Assembly (NCBI GenBank): GCA_018266105.1
Contig: JAFEBA010000060.1
Location: 1 to 40,505, forward strand
Length of the DNA: 40,505 nucleotides
DNA from: a bacterium
GTDB taxonomy: Bacteria > Vulcanimicrobiota > Xenobia > Xenobiales > JADMJV01
Direction: 5' to 3'
The notes beneath the pieces were generated by a model that made no database searches, was not told where the DNA came from, and saw only the letters and a list, made by a program, of their open reading frames with translations. Position 1 is the stretch's first letter; every line of letters starts with the position of its first letter. Positions 21,330 through 29,566 of the stretch are shown one piece after another. A program made the position numbers and the translations under genes.

Positions 21330-23144
21330 ATGCGCACCTCTGCTCGGGCGCGGCGGGGGACCACCCTGGGCACGGTCATCCTTGTGCTCTCCGTCGCGTT
21401 ACTCATCACGCTCACGATTGCTTCCGCCTCGCTGTCCGGCAAGCAATTCAGTCAGACCTTGGAGCGCCGCGATCAGGCCCACAACCTGGCCGAGGCAGCC
21501 GTGGCCGGAGGGCTGGCCTCAGTCCAACAGAACGAGCACTACGGTGAAGCAGGCGCGGCCTTTCGTGATATCACCATCAGCGGCAGCAAGCCGGGCTCGT
21601 TCGGATTCTTGACCTTCAACCAGGCCAGCGCCCGGCTTCAGAACACACTCTGCTCCAGCAACTTTTTCTTCAGCAACCATGCCCAGTCAGGCGCGGGTGG
21701 GCGACTCGTGCCCAGGGCCTGCGTGCATCTGGTGGGCACCGGTGTGGAAGGCCCGGTCCAGCAGCAAGTGGAGGCCCTTGTCTTCAAGCCGCCCTTTTCC
21801 GAGGGCGTTTGCTGCGCGGGACGAATTCAAGCCGACGGGGTTCTGCTGGGAGGCCTGAGAGACCCCTCGGGCTTTACGGGAAGTTATGCGGGCACGCCCT
21901 CCAATTTTAAAATGGCGGCTCATGTCTTTGCCAACGGGCGTGGCCAGGAGGCTGTAAACCTGCAATCCGGCAGTGATATTCGGGGCAATGTCGGCTCGGC
22001 CGGTGGAATCCGAGTTCGCGAGAGCGATATCCAGGGGGAAGTGCATCCATATGCTGCTCCCCGCTCGATTCCCCGGCTTAATCTTTCCCAAGCGGTCAGC
22101 CTGATGAGCCGAGTGGAGGGCAACTGGAGCTTTCACGGCGCCGGGCGCAGTCCGGTGGCGGGTGGCGGCGATGGCACACTGTCCAAACCCTGGTCCGGCT
22201 TTCGGGTCATCGACGGCCCGCTGACCCACAGTGGTCCTCTGGTTCTCAACGGGGGGGTGGTGTACGTCAAGGGGGACGTTTCCATCAACGGACCCTTAAT
22301 GGGCAAAGGTTGCATCGTTTGCACGGGGTCGGCACGGGTGGTGGGCGGCGGTCCGATGGACCCAGAATCCAATCTTTCGCTCTGCGCCAGTGGCAACGTC
22401 AGCCTGATCGGCGACGGAAAACACAGCAGCTTTTTTCAGGGAATGGTCTACTCAGAGGGAGACATCAGCGCCAATGACATCAGCGTCTTGGGGGCCCTGG
22501 TGGCTCCCGGACAACCAATGCAAGCCACCGGCAACGTGAACCTGAAGAACGTCAACGTCTACCCCTGTCCTCGCCAGGTTTCCGTTACCATCGGTACTCC
22601 ACCTCAACCACAACACCTGCGCGAAGTGCCGCCGCCAGATATGTTCTCGGAAGGTCACTACGACGCAATGACGGTGCGGGTGGACGTCAGCGAGAAGCGA
22701 GATGGACTTCAACTCTACGACGCTTACCTCTATTACGCCAAAAACTACGGAACCAGCGAGATTCCCGGTGCCCGTGGCTGGACCGGCAACGCAGCCTACT
22801 TCACGCGCACCGTTCCCGGATATCGGCCCCGCGGCCCGGAGACAGAACCCATTCCCTTTCGAGGCCTGCAAACGGATGAGCTTCTCTATCAGCTGAACGA
22901 GACAGTGGCCACCATCACCCTTGATTCAGGCCAGCGGACCTATCTGGTCGATCCCAGCACTCTGACCCCCTCACACCCCAGTCGCCCCGGGGACAGCCTG
23001 GCCCCCGGCCAGATTATGAGCACCATTCGGTCCAAAATGAAAGAAGTGCAAAAAAGCGGACAGCAGGTGCTGGATTTCAACCTTACCCGCCAGCTGCCGC
23101 CAGAGGAACAATACCGAATCCTGCTGGTTCGCGACCTGCGCTAA
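21330..23144 (+). CDS. Large prepilin-like protein with repetitive beta (bactofilin-like) region
   Basis: 604 residues. The N-terminus ARRGTTLGTVILVLSVALLITL is a PilX-like leader and membrane helix, followed by the AEAAVAGGLASVQ helix typical of pilus-assembly proteins. Residues 230-400 contain short glycine-rich strands (GPLVLNGGVVYVKGDVSING, GCIVCTGSARVVGGG, LSLCASGNVSLIGDG, YSEGDISANDISVLGALVA) in the manner of a beta-solenoid such as bactofilins. The C-terminal 180 residues are mixed. It lies 57 bp after the giant-protein gene and converges with the minus-strand pilin genes with a 4-bp tail overlap. Probably a membrane-anchored pseudopilus component or tip protein. Confidence 0.78.
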   Translation: MRTSARARRGTTLGTVILVLSVALLITLTIASASLSGKQFSQTLERRDQAHNLAEAAVAGGLASVQQNEHYGEAGAAFRDITISGSKPGSFGFLTFNQASARLQNTLCSSNFFFSNHAQSGAGGRLVPRACVHLVGTGVEGPVQQQVEALVFKPPFSEGVCCAGRIQADGVLLGGLRDPSGFTGSYAGTPSNFKMAAHVFANGRGQEAVNLQSGSDIRGNVGSAGGIRVRESDIQGEVHPYAAPRSIPRLNLSQAVSLMSRVEGNWSFHGAGRSPVAGGGDGTLSKPWSGFRVIDGPLTHSGPLVLNGGVVYVKGDVSINGPLMGKGCIVCTGSARVVGGGPMDPESNLSLCASGNVSLIGDGKHSSFFQGMVYSEGDISANDISVLGALVAPGQPMQATGNVNLKNVNVYPCPRQVSVTIGTPPQPQHLREVPPPDMFSEGHYDAMTVRVDVSEKRDGLQLYDAYLYYAKNYGTSEIPGARGWTGNAAYFTRTVPGYRPRGPETEPIPFRGLQTDELLYQLNETVATITLDSGQRTYLVDPSTLTPSHPSRPGDSLAPGQIMSTIRSKMKEVQKSGQQVLDFNLTRQLPPEEQYRILLVRDLR

Positions 23145-23752
23145 AGGCTATTACGCAAAACCACCGAGCGCAGACACTGGACCCGCTCGCCGGCGGTGGA
23201 CAGAATCAACTCAACCCGCAGCGGATTGCCAACGAACTGAGGGTCGACACCGGGGGTGCTGATTGAGAACGAGGCGACTTCATTGTACAACTTCTGACGA
23301 GCGGGGGCGGACTGTAGACGCTGGATCTGCTCCAGGCTGAAACGCATCGGTTCACCTGCGCGCAGCGGAATTGGACTGGGTTTGCGCCGGTCAAAGCTGC
23401 GCCGAGTTAAGCGTTGCAAAGCCTGATCCCACACATAATGGACCAGGCGCTGGCTGGAATATTGCGGCAGACCCTCCCCGTTGATGTCCTCCACCGGGTG
23501 AACCAGACAGTGGAGCATCTGTCCGGCCTCATTTGATTTGAACGTCAGGCCGCCAGCGTTGGCCTCCTGCAGATCCTGAACCAGCCCGAGCAAGGCGACG
23601 ATGCCGGTCTGTTGCAAACGGCTACGAATGACGCTGCGATCTCCCACGCGCAGAGCCTGCAGAAAAAACTGGATGGTGATGCCCAGCACCAGAGCGCCCA
23701 GAGCCGCGGCCAGGCTCAACTCGATCAAACTCATTCCCCACCGACCCCTCAC
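23141..23752 (-). CDS. Prepilin-like protein, PilW/GspJ size
   Basis: 203 residues with GTG start at 23752, chosen because it overlaps the upstream stop as GTGA and gives VRGRWG then MSLIELSLAAALGALVLGI, a correct prepilin leader with Glu at +5. A further in-frame ATG at 23767 would lie inside the upstream gene. One membrane helix, then a soluble domain (RSVIRSRLQQTGIVALLGLV and VASFSISTPGVDPQFVGNPL) typical of PilW/GspJ-type minor pilins. Third of four genes running from the GspF and kinase genes. Confidence 0.87.
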   Translation of the reverse strand: MRGRWGMSLIELSLAAALGALVLGITIQFFLQALRVGDRSVIRSRLQQTGIVALLGLVQDLQEANAGGLTFKSNEAGQMLHCLVHPVEDINGEGLPQYSSQRLVHYVWDQALQRLTRRSFDRRKPSPIPLRAGEPMRFSLEQIQRLQSAPARQKLYNEVASFSISTPGVDPQFVGNPLRVELILSTAGERVQCLRSVVLRNSL

Positions 23753-24147
23753 CGGCGCACCCGGCACTCCACCGATTCACGGACCACCCTCTGGGTCTGC
23801 TGGTGTTGCGGCCACTCCACCACGACCTTGAGTTGACGGGCGTAGGTCACGGTGGAATAGGGTCGCGACTGAAAAAAGCAGCGGTAAGAGATTCCATCAT
23901 AATACACTTCCTCAACCATCTGCAGCTGATTGCCTAAAGCATCGAGAGACTCGAGGGGAGTATTGCGCTTCTCCTCCAGAACCTTCTGGGCCAGAGAAGC
24001 TGCATAAATTCGTCGTTCGCTATCTTTCAAACTCAGATAGCCGGTTGGGATCAAAACGACGATGATTCCAAGGCAAATACACAGAATGGTGGCGCAAAGC
24101 AGCGTTTCGATCAGGCTGAAGCCCTGGCGTTGGATTCGAGCGCGCAT
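23749..24147 (-). CDS. Prepilin-like protein, PilV/GspI size
   Basis: 132 residues. RARIQRQG then FSLIETLLCATILCICLGII is a clear prepilin leader and membrane helix with Glu at +5. Residues 45-130 form the soluble domain (EEVYYDGISYRCFFQSRPYS). The start lies 37 bp inside the end of the kinase gene, and the stop overlaps the PilW-like start. Expected to be processed by a prepilin peptidase not in this window. Confidence 0.88.
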   Translation of the reverse strand: MRARIQRQGFSLIETLLCATILCICLGIIVVLIPTGYLSLKDSERRIYAASLAQKVLEEKRNTPLESLDALGNQLQMVEEVYYDGISYRCFFQSRPYSTVTYARQLKVVVEWPQHQQTQRVVRESVECRVRR

Positions 24148-25670
24148 ATCAGGATTTCTAAATTCTCCAGACGGGCCTCCGGAGCCTTGGAAAGCATCCT
24201 CTGCAACAGGGCTGAAATCTCCGGATCCAATCCGGGCAACCGACCCTGAACGCTGGGGGGCTCGGACTGCAAATGCTGCATGACGACGGCCATGGGCGAT
24301 TCTCCGCCATACACGGGCTGGCCGGTTAAAATTTCCAGACTCAGGCAGGCAAAAGAATACTGGTCGGAACGGGCAGTGGCCGGCTGCCCCGAGATAATCT
24401 CCGGCGCCATGTAGGCCGGCGTTCCTAACAAACTGCCTTCGGCCGTAACGGTATGATCTTCCTGACTGCGGGACAATCCGAAGTCAGTCAGCTTCACTTC
24501 TCCATCCGTTGCCACTACAACATTCCCAGGCTTAACATCGCGGTGCAGCACGCCTTTTTGATGCGCGTACTCCAGGGCCCGAGCTAGCTGGAGAAGGATA
24601 TTACGGGCCTGAGCCCATGACAATGGCAATGGCAGCTCAGAAAGGCTTCGACCGTGGAGCAATTCCATACACAGATAGGGTTGCCGCGCGTGCTCCCCAA
24701 ATGCGTAAAGCATCGGAATATTGGGGTGTCGCATCCGGGCCAGCGCTTCCATTTCGCGGCGGAACCTGGGCAACAAGTCGGCGCCCCGAACGTGCCCTGG
24801 CTTCATCAACTTGAGTGCCATCTCGTTGCCGGACTCATCTCCCAGCGGGCGCACCCGGTAAACCACAGCCGAAACGCCTTCACCCAAACGCTCCAGCACC
24901 TGGTAGCCCCCCACCACCTCGCCCAGGGTCAATTCCCACTGGCCTGTGGAGTCCTCGCGCTCCAGACTGATGACGCCCTGAGGAGGCCAGATCAAGCGGC
25001 CTCCTCTGGGCAATGAAGCCAGCTGGTCAGCGGGAATATGCAGATCACGGGCCTGATATCCGCTGGCCCAGAGCTGCAGGCTGAGCCGCTCGCCCAGCAG
25101 GCCGCGATTAACCCAGTAGCCTCCCCGACCGTCCGCGACCAGGCTCTCATCCCGACTGTTCACACGCGCCGAGACGGGTTCTCGACGAACCTCCAGACGC
25201 ACCCAGTCTTTTCTCTTCACCCGCCAGATCAGCCCGGCCAGGACCAGCAAGGCCATACCCCAACGCGCTGAGTAGAGAGCATTCAGTGCGCGTTCGGTCC
25301 GGCTCAGAGGCAGAGCGAAAGGACCCATCTCCTTAGCCGGGGGTGTCACAACCGTCCAGCCTCCACGCACGCATTCCGAGGCCGGGTCAAAGCTGGGCTT
25401 GGGACTTGCGGGCCCCAACCAGGGGTCCAGTGACTCTCGGAATGGAATCGGGCTGACATATTCAAAGGCCAATCGCAGCCGTTCCGAACCGTTTGCCACC
25501 AGCTCCAGTTGCTCACGAGCAGAGGAGCCCAAGTAGTAGGGCTGTCCTTCGCCGTCCATCTGATAGACGCGCGCTCCAGGAGGTTCGGTCCGCAAGGAGC
25601 AAAAAAAACGCTCCTGGCATTGTGCCATCGTGGTCAGCATCAGGATCAGACATCCTCGGGCAATCATCAA
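24111..25670 (-). CDS. Transmembrane Ser/Thr protein kinase with N-terminal PEGA-like domain outside
   Basis: 519 residues. A signal-like N-terminus (ARGCLILMLTTMAQCQ) leads to a short PEGA-like module (SLRTEPPGARVYQMDGEGQP) and about 100 further residues that should lie outside the membrane. One membrane helix at about 136-150 is followed by a second PEGA-like cytoplasmic module (160-215) and a Hanks-type kinase domain (256-519). Kinase landmarks: glycine loop LGEGVSAVVYRV, Lys287 (ALKLM), HRDVKPGN (376-383), DFG (396-398), GTPAYMAPEI. The kinase at the C-terminus is reversed from PknB, whose sensor follows the kinase. ATGA overlap with the GspF gene; likely phosphorylates components of the pilus-type apparatus in response to an outside cue. 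Confidence 0.92.
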   Translation of the reverse strand: MMIARGCLILMLTTMAQCQERFFCSLRTEPPGARVYQMDGEGQPYYLGSSAREQLELVANGSERLRLAFEYVSPIPFRESLDPWLGPASPKPSFDPASECVRGGWTVVTPPAKEMGPFALPLSRTERALNALYSARWGMALLVLAGLIWRVKRKDWVRLEVRREPVSARVNSRDESLVADGRGGYWVNRGLLGERLSLQLWASGYQARDLHIPADQLASLPRGGRLIWPPQGVISLEREDSTGQWELTLGEVVGGYQVLERLGEGVSAVVYRVRPLGDESGNEMALKLMKPGHVRGADLLPRFRREMEALARMRHPNIPMLYAFGEHARQPYLCMELLHGRSLSELPLPLSWAQARNILLQLARALEYAHQKGVLHRDVKPGNVVVATDGEVKLTDFGLSRSQEDHTVTAEGSLLGTPAYMAPEIISGQPATARSDQYSFACLSLEILTGQPVYGGESPMAVVMQHLQSEPPSVQGRLPGLDPEISALLQRMLSKAPEARLENLEILICALESNARASA

Positions 25671-26734
25671 AAGCTCCTGATCAGGTCAACCATGGGCATC
25701 AAGGTAGCGATCACCGTGAATCCCACGCAGCCACCCACCATCAGCAAAAACAACGGCTCACTGGCGCGCGCCAGCAGCTCCAGGCTGTGCTCCAGTTCAA
25801 TTTCGAAGAGCCGGCTCAGATGCTTCAACATTCCGGCCAGTCTCCCGCATTCCTGACCGGCGCGTAAACCCTGGATGAAGGTATTGGGAAACCAGCCTGA
25901 GGGCTTCAGGGCTGCGCCCAGATCAGCCCCGCCCTGAATACTTCTCACAGCTTCCTGCATGGCCAACCCGAGCGGCGGACTGGCGCTGCAGTGGCCGGCC
26001 AGCTGCAAGGCTCTGATCAGGGGCACACCGCTGCTCACCATCATCTCCAATGAGTGAAGCAATCGGGTCAGCGCAACCAGCCAGAGCACTCGCCCGATCA
26101 CGGGAAGCCTCAGCAGCCTGGACTGCCAGCTCAGACTCGACCACCACAGCTGAAAGCGTCCCCGAACGGCCCACAAGGCCAGGCCCAGGCTGAGCGTCGT
26201 CATCAGAAGCCAGGGGCTGCGAACAAAGGCTGAAAACTCCATTAAGAGTCTGGTGGGCCAGGGCACTGTCAGTTTGCCGTCCTCGAACATCGCCAGCAGT
26301 CCGTGAAACAAAAAGGGAGGCAGAAAAATCGCGCACAGCAGACAGATACAACCCACCCAGAGCGGCGTGGTTAAAGCCAGGCGAACTCGGTCCTCGAGCG
26401 CCAGCCGCCGCTCCTCTTCATCGGCGATTCTGCCAAAGATCACTTCCAGGGCCCCGCTGCTCTCGCCCACTCGGACCAACTGAACCTGTAATTTAGAGAA
26501 CAGTGGATGAGTCTCCATGGCCTCCGATAGCATCTGTCCGCGACAGATACGAGCGTTCATCTGGCCCGCGGCCTCACGCAAGAGCGCATCAGGCGTCTGT
26601 TGGGCTAGCGAATCAAAGCAGCGATCCAGGGGAATACCGGAGGAAAACATGGCCGCCAGACAGCGAAAAAATTGGGCTTGAAATGGGCGAGCTCGCATTT
26701 CGCTCTTCTCTTCGACCTCGAGCTTCGAGTCCAT
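25667..26734 (-). CDS. GspF/PilC family inner-membrane platform protein
   Basis: 355 residues. Two T2SSF modules: residues 20-130 (FFRCLAAMFSSGIPLDRCFD, LVRVGESSGALEVIF) and 220-340 (LLHSLEMMVSSGVPLIRALQ, GLRAGQECGRLAGMLKHLSR), each followed by hydrophobic helices. Start taken at ATG 26734; an in-frame ATG at 26698 (MRARPFQ) is an alternative. First gene of the minus-strand unit GspF, kinase, PilV-like, PilW-like. Works as membrane platform of a pseudopilus; the ATPase must come from elsewhere. Confidence 0.92.
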   Translation of the reverse strand: MDSKLEVEEKSEMRARPFQAQFFRCLAAMFSSGIPLDRCFDSLAQQTPDALLREAAGQMNARICRGQMLSEAMETHPLFSKLQVQLVRVGESSGALEVIFGRIADEEERRLALEDRVRLALTTPLWVGCICLLCAIFLPPFLFHGLLAMFEDGKLTVPWPTRLLMEFSAFVRSPWLLMTTLSLGLALWAVRGRFQLWWSSLSWQSRLLRLPVIGRVLWLVALTRLLHSLEMMVSSGVPLIRALQLAGHCSASPPLGLAMQEAVRSIQGGADLGAALKPSGWFPNTFIQGLRAGQECGRLAGMLKHLSRLFEIELEHSLELLARASEPLFLLMVGGCVGFTVIATLMPMVDLIRSF

Positions 26735-26854
26735 CCTGTAGCTCAGCCACTTTAATCAGCAGATAGAGTTCACAATTTGGCAACCTTTTTCAAGGCCTGA
26801 CTCACGAACAGATCTCAAGGCGACCTGCTCGCCAGGGTAGAAGAAGGACGGCCT

Positions 26855-27337
26855 ATGGTGACGATCGTGCATGTTGGAAAGAAGCCGCCGACGGATGACC
26901 TGGTCATGGAGCTCAGCGCGCTTCTTGCGGAACGCAAGAAGCTGGCCCTGGTGGTCGAGGCCGAGCAACTTCAGGTCTGGTTGCGGGAGCTTCAGCGCTT
27001 TCGGGTTGCCTGTGCCAAAGGCGACCCTCAAGCCAACTGGGACAAGGGTCGCCTGGCCCTTGTGGTGGGCGATGAAGCCGTGGCGGGTCGAATCGCGGCG
27101 GACCTCCAGGCCTCGGCGCTCACCTTTGTCACGCGCGTTCAGGGCATTCTGGATGAAAGCTGCCATCTGATCTCCAGCCTGCGGGTCGGCCACCTGCCCC
27201 CCCTGCTCCAGTCCGGATTGATCGACGGCCGGATGAGCCAGATGATAGCGGCCGGTGTTTTTGCTCTGCAAAATGGGGTGGGCCGGGTAGACTTCGGTTG
27301 GTCCCCCCTGCAGGCCGCTTCACGTCTCAGCCGTTAA
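26855..27337 (+). CDS. Hypothetical cytoplasmic protein, 160 residues
   Basis: Not recognised. ATG at 26855 has AAGGA (26844-26848) upstream. No signal peptide or membrane helix. The first 60 residues alternate strand and helix (VTIVHVGKKPPTDDLVMELS, LALVVEAEQLQVWLRE) in a way that could be a small alpha/beta domain. The region 75-115 has LALVVGDEAVAGRIAADLQ, and the end is rich in Gly, Val and Leu. Read in the same direction as the ABC-2 permease 48 bp downstream. Confidence 0.7.
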   Translation: MVTIVHVGKKPPTDDLVMELSALLAERKKLALVVEAEQLQVWLRELQRFRVACAKGDPQANWDKGRLALVVGDEAVAGRIAADLQASALTFVTRVQGILDESCHLISSLRVGHLPPLLQSGLIDGRMSQMIAAGVFALQNGVGRVDFGWSPLQAASRLSR

Positions 27338-27385
27338 GCCTTCGGGTGGGAATATACGGCTGCGAAAAACGACCCAAAAACCTCG

Positions 27386-28858
27386 ATGCTGATCTCTGAC
27401 CCTTTTCTCTATCGCAGCCTGCGCTCGGGGCGTCAAATCCGGCGCCAATTCCTGTTGGCCCTGGTCGGACCGGTCCTGCTTGAGCTCCCGCATCAACTGA
27501 GCGAGCTTCTGCACGGGCAGTTGCGACAGGAAAGCGCCAGTCTGGGATTGCTGGCCTTTGTGACCTTTCTGTGCATCCGGGCCATCGCCGGTTCGGTGGG
27601 GGTCATCGCACAGGAGCGTGAGCGGGGCAGCTGGGAGGTCCTCCTCAGCTCGGGATTTCAACCTCAATCCATTGTTCTTGGACTCTGGCGGGCTTGCTTG
27701 ATTCCCCGCCTGCTGGAGGTGACTCTGACCTTGCCATGGCTCTATCTCAGAGTCGACAACCCGCTGGCGGAGTTTGCTTTTCTGTCAGGTCTGGCCGGCT
27801 TCTATACCACCCTGGGCCTGTTCGCATCGCTGCGCTGCGGCAGCGCCCTCAGAGCCATGCAGTTGGCCTATGGCTGGCTGGGCCTGACGGGGGTGGGCAG
27901 CTTCATGCTCTGGCTGGTGGGCCAGATCGAATCTAGCTACAAGGCCACTTGTTCAAACACGGTGCTGATGATCAACCCTTGGGCCGCCGTCCTCAATCTG
28001 GAAAGCGACTTCACGCAAGGGGCAGCCGCCCTGCACGGGTTGATGACTCTGCTTTTGCTGCTGGCACTGAGTCGCCAAAACCTGAATGTTACACGACTCA
28101 GAATGAATCAGGGGCTCAGGCGACCGGCTCAAGAAAACCCGCTTCGTTACCGCAACCAGTTTCAGGCCCCCAGGACCCAGTGGGGGCTGGCACTGCTCTA
28201 TTGCCTGCTGCTACTGGCCCCCTGGTACGGCTGGAAAGGGGGGGACGGAGACTCGCGCGCTGCCTTGAGTATGCTGGCTCACCTCGGCTTCTGGTTGATA
28301 CGCGCCACCTACTCGTGCTGCCATTGCTTTTGCCGCGAGCGTGAACAGGGCAGTCTGGACGCCCTGCTGACCACGCGCCTCAGTCCCAAAGAAATCCTGT
28401 CGGGGCTGCTCTCGCAAACCCTGGTTCCGCTCTCCTGGCAGGCCCTGCTGCTCTCGCCCCTGCTATTCATCAGCTTGACCCACGATCCCAAACGATTGCT
28501 TCTGATCGAATTCATGACCCAGCTGACACTCTGGGGGTGGGGCTTTGCAGCCATTGCAGCCTCGCTGTTTTTCTCTTCCACCTTGAAAGCCTTCCAAGCG
28601 ACCTATCTTTGGCTGGCTTTTATCACCGTGGGCACCCTGACTCTGGACGTCACCCTGCTGGACCCCCTGCTCCGCCTGAATCGACCGCTGCTTTGCATGG
28701 TCAACCCGGTCCTCAGCGGCATCTACCTGGCCTTTGAAGAATCCCAACGTGCCAGTGATGCCTGGTGGCCCTGGTGCATCACCGCCTGCCTGACTTTTCA
28801 CCTGAGCCTGATCTGGCTGGGAAGGCGTTTCAGCCTGCGCCGTCTGGGCCAACCCTAG
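27386..28858 (+). CDS. ABC-2 type permease with two homologous lobes
   Basis: 490 residues with about 12 hydrophobic helices. Each half carries the ABC-2 coupling motif: QERERGSWEVLLSSGFQPQS near residue 75 and CREREQGSLDALLTTRLSPK near 315. Two single-lobe permeases seem to have fused, giving a complete transmembrane unit. ABC-2 proteins move lipids, polysaccharides or peptides outward with an ATPase; no ATPase gene is next to it here. No obvious ribosome site before the ATG. A hairpin follows the stop by two bases. Confidence 0.85.
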   Translation: MLISDPFLYRSLRSGRQIRRQFLLALVGPVLLELPHQLSELLHGQLRQESASLGLLAFVTFLCIRAIAGSVGVIAQERERGSWEVLLSSGFQPQSIVLGLWRACLIPRLLEVTLTLPWLYLRVDNPLAEFAFLSGLAGFYTTLGLFASLRCGSALRAMQLAYGWLGLTGVGSFMLWLVGQIESSYKATCSNTVLMINPWAAVLNLESDFTQGAAALHGLMTLLLLLALSRQNLNVTRLRMNQGLRRPAQENPLRYRNQFQAPRTQWGLALLYCLLLLAPWYGWKGGDGDSRAALSMLAHLGFWLIRATYSCCHCFCREREQGSLDALLTTRLSPKEILSGLLSQTLVPLSWQALLLSPLLFISLTHDPKRLLLIEFMTQLTLWGWGFAAIAASLFFSSTLKAFQATYLWLAFITVGTLTLDVTLLDPLLRLNRPLLCMVNPVLSGIYLAFEESQRASDAWWPWCITACLTFHLSLIWLGRRFSLRRLGQP

Positions 28859-28860
28859 AA

Positions 28861-28890
28861 CCGCGCGCGACGGGACACCATCGCGCGCGG
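28861..28890 (+). terminator. Perfect 10-bp GC hairpin after permease gene
   Basis: CCGCGCGCGA (28861-28870) pairs with TCGCGCGCGG (28881-28890) around a 10-base loop, starting two bases after the TAG stop. There is no U-run. Probable terminator. Confidence 0.6.
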
Positions 28891-28906
28891 CCGGATAGGA
28901 ACAAGA

Positions 28907-29053
28907 TTAATCCCCGATCAGAAAGGCGTCGCGCACTTCGTCGACTTCGTTCTTGCCTCCGAAGTTGACCGTGGTGAGATCGCCCTTCTTGGTGGACTTC
29001 ATCTCCTCGGAAGAATCCGAAGCCACCGGCTTGCCTTTCACAAATAGAATGGT
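28907..29053 (-). pseudogene. Possible C-terminal gene remnant, unknown family
   Basis: On the minus strand the last 49 codons of an open frame read like a real protein tail (ILFVKGKPVASDSSEEMKS, then VNFGGKNEVDEVRDAFLIGD). Upstream of about 29053 the sequence becomes AT-richer and the frame loses protein-like composition, with no ribosome site or convincing start. I read it as the 3' end of a lost gene. No family recognised. Confidence 0.4.
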
Positions 29054-29272
29054 TCGAGAGAAGCCCTCGTGTTGAGAACCACGTCCACAAGAGCAAACGA
29101 AAAACACGGTTGAAACCGAACACATAGTATATACAACCCAGACTCTCGCTCAACATTCTGGCCAGAATATACCAATAAAAAAGGAGGTTCCTGGACCCCC
29201 ACCCCCGGAAGCACGTTCCTGAACCACGGCTCCGGCCGTATGAAACATACGGTACAGTGTGGTGGAGGCGCC

Positions 29273-29548
29273 TTGCAAAAACCCTTGACCGAGTTGATCG
29301 GCACCTTTTTTCTGGTTCTGACGATAGGATGCACTGTTCTCTCTGGGGCAAGCGGGGTGATCCCCCCGCTCGCCATCGGCTCCGTATTGACGGTGATGAT
29401 GATCGCAGGCGGCCACATTTCAGGTGCTCATTACAACCCCTCGGTAACGCTCGGGGTATTCCTGCGAGGAAAATGCTCGGCCGCGGAAGTCCCTACTTAC
29501 CTGGCGGCACTGACCTACAAAATTCCTCATTCTGAAGCTCAGGCTTAA
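29273..29548 (+). pseudogene. Aquaporin (MIP family), shortened to about 90 residues
   Basis: Start taken as TTG 29273 with GGAGG (29264-29268); an in-frame ATG at 29240 is possible. The product starts QKPLTELIGTFFLVLTIGCT and goes through GGHISGAHYNPSVTLGVFLR, the first NPA-type loop (here NPS). MIP proteins need about 230 residues and a second NPA loop. This one stops after YLAAL and ends TYKIPHSEAQA, which resembles the family's C-terminal tail, so an in-frame internal deletion is likely. It cannot form a channel. It sits 18 bp before the aminopeptidase gene. Confidence 0.8.
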
Positions 29549-29566
29549 AACCAAAGGAGATCATCG

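Noticed and set aside
28907..29351. A full gene on the minus strand across the aquaporin promoter region
   Set aside because: Only the last 49 codons look like protein; the rest overlaps the aquaporin remnant antisense and contains frame changes.
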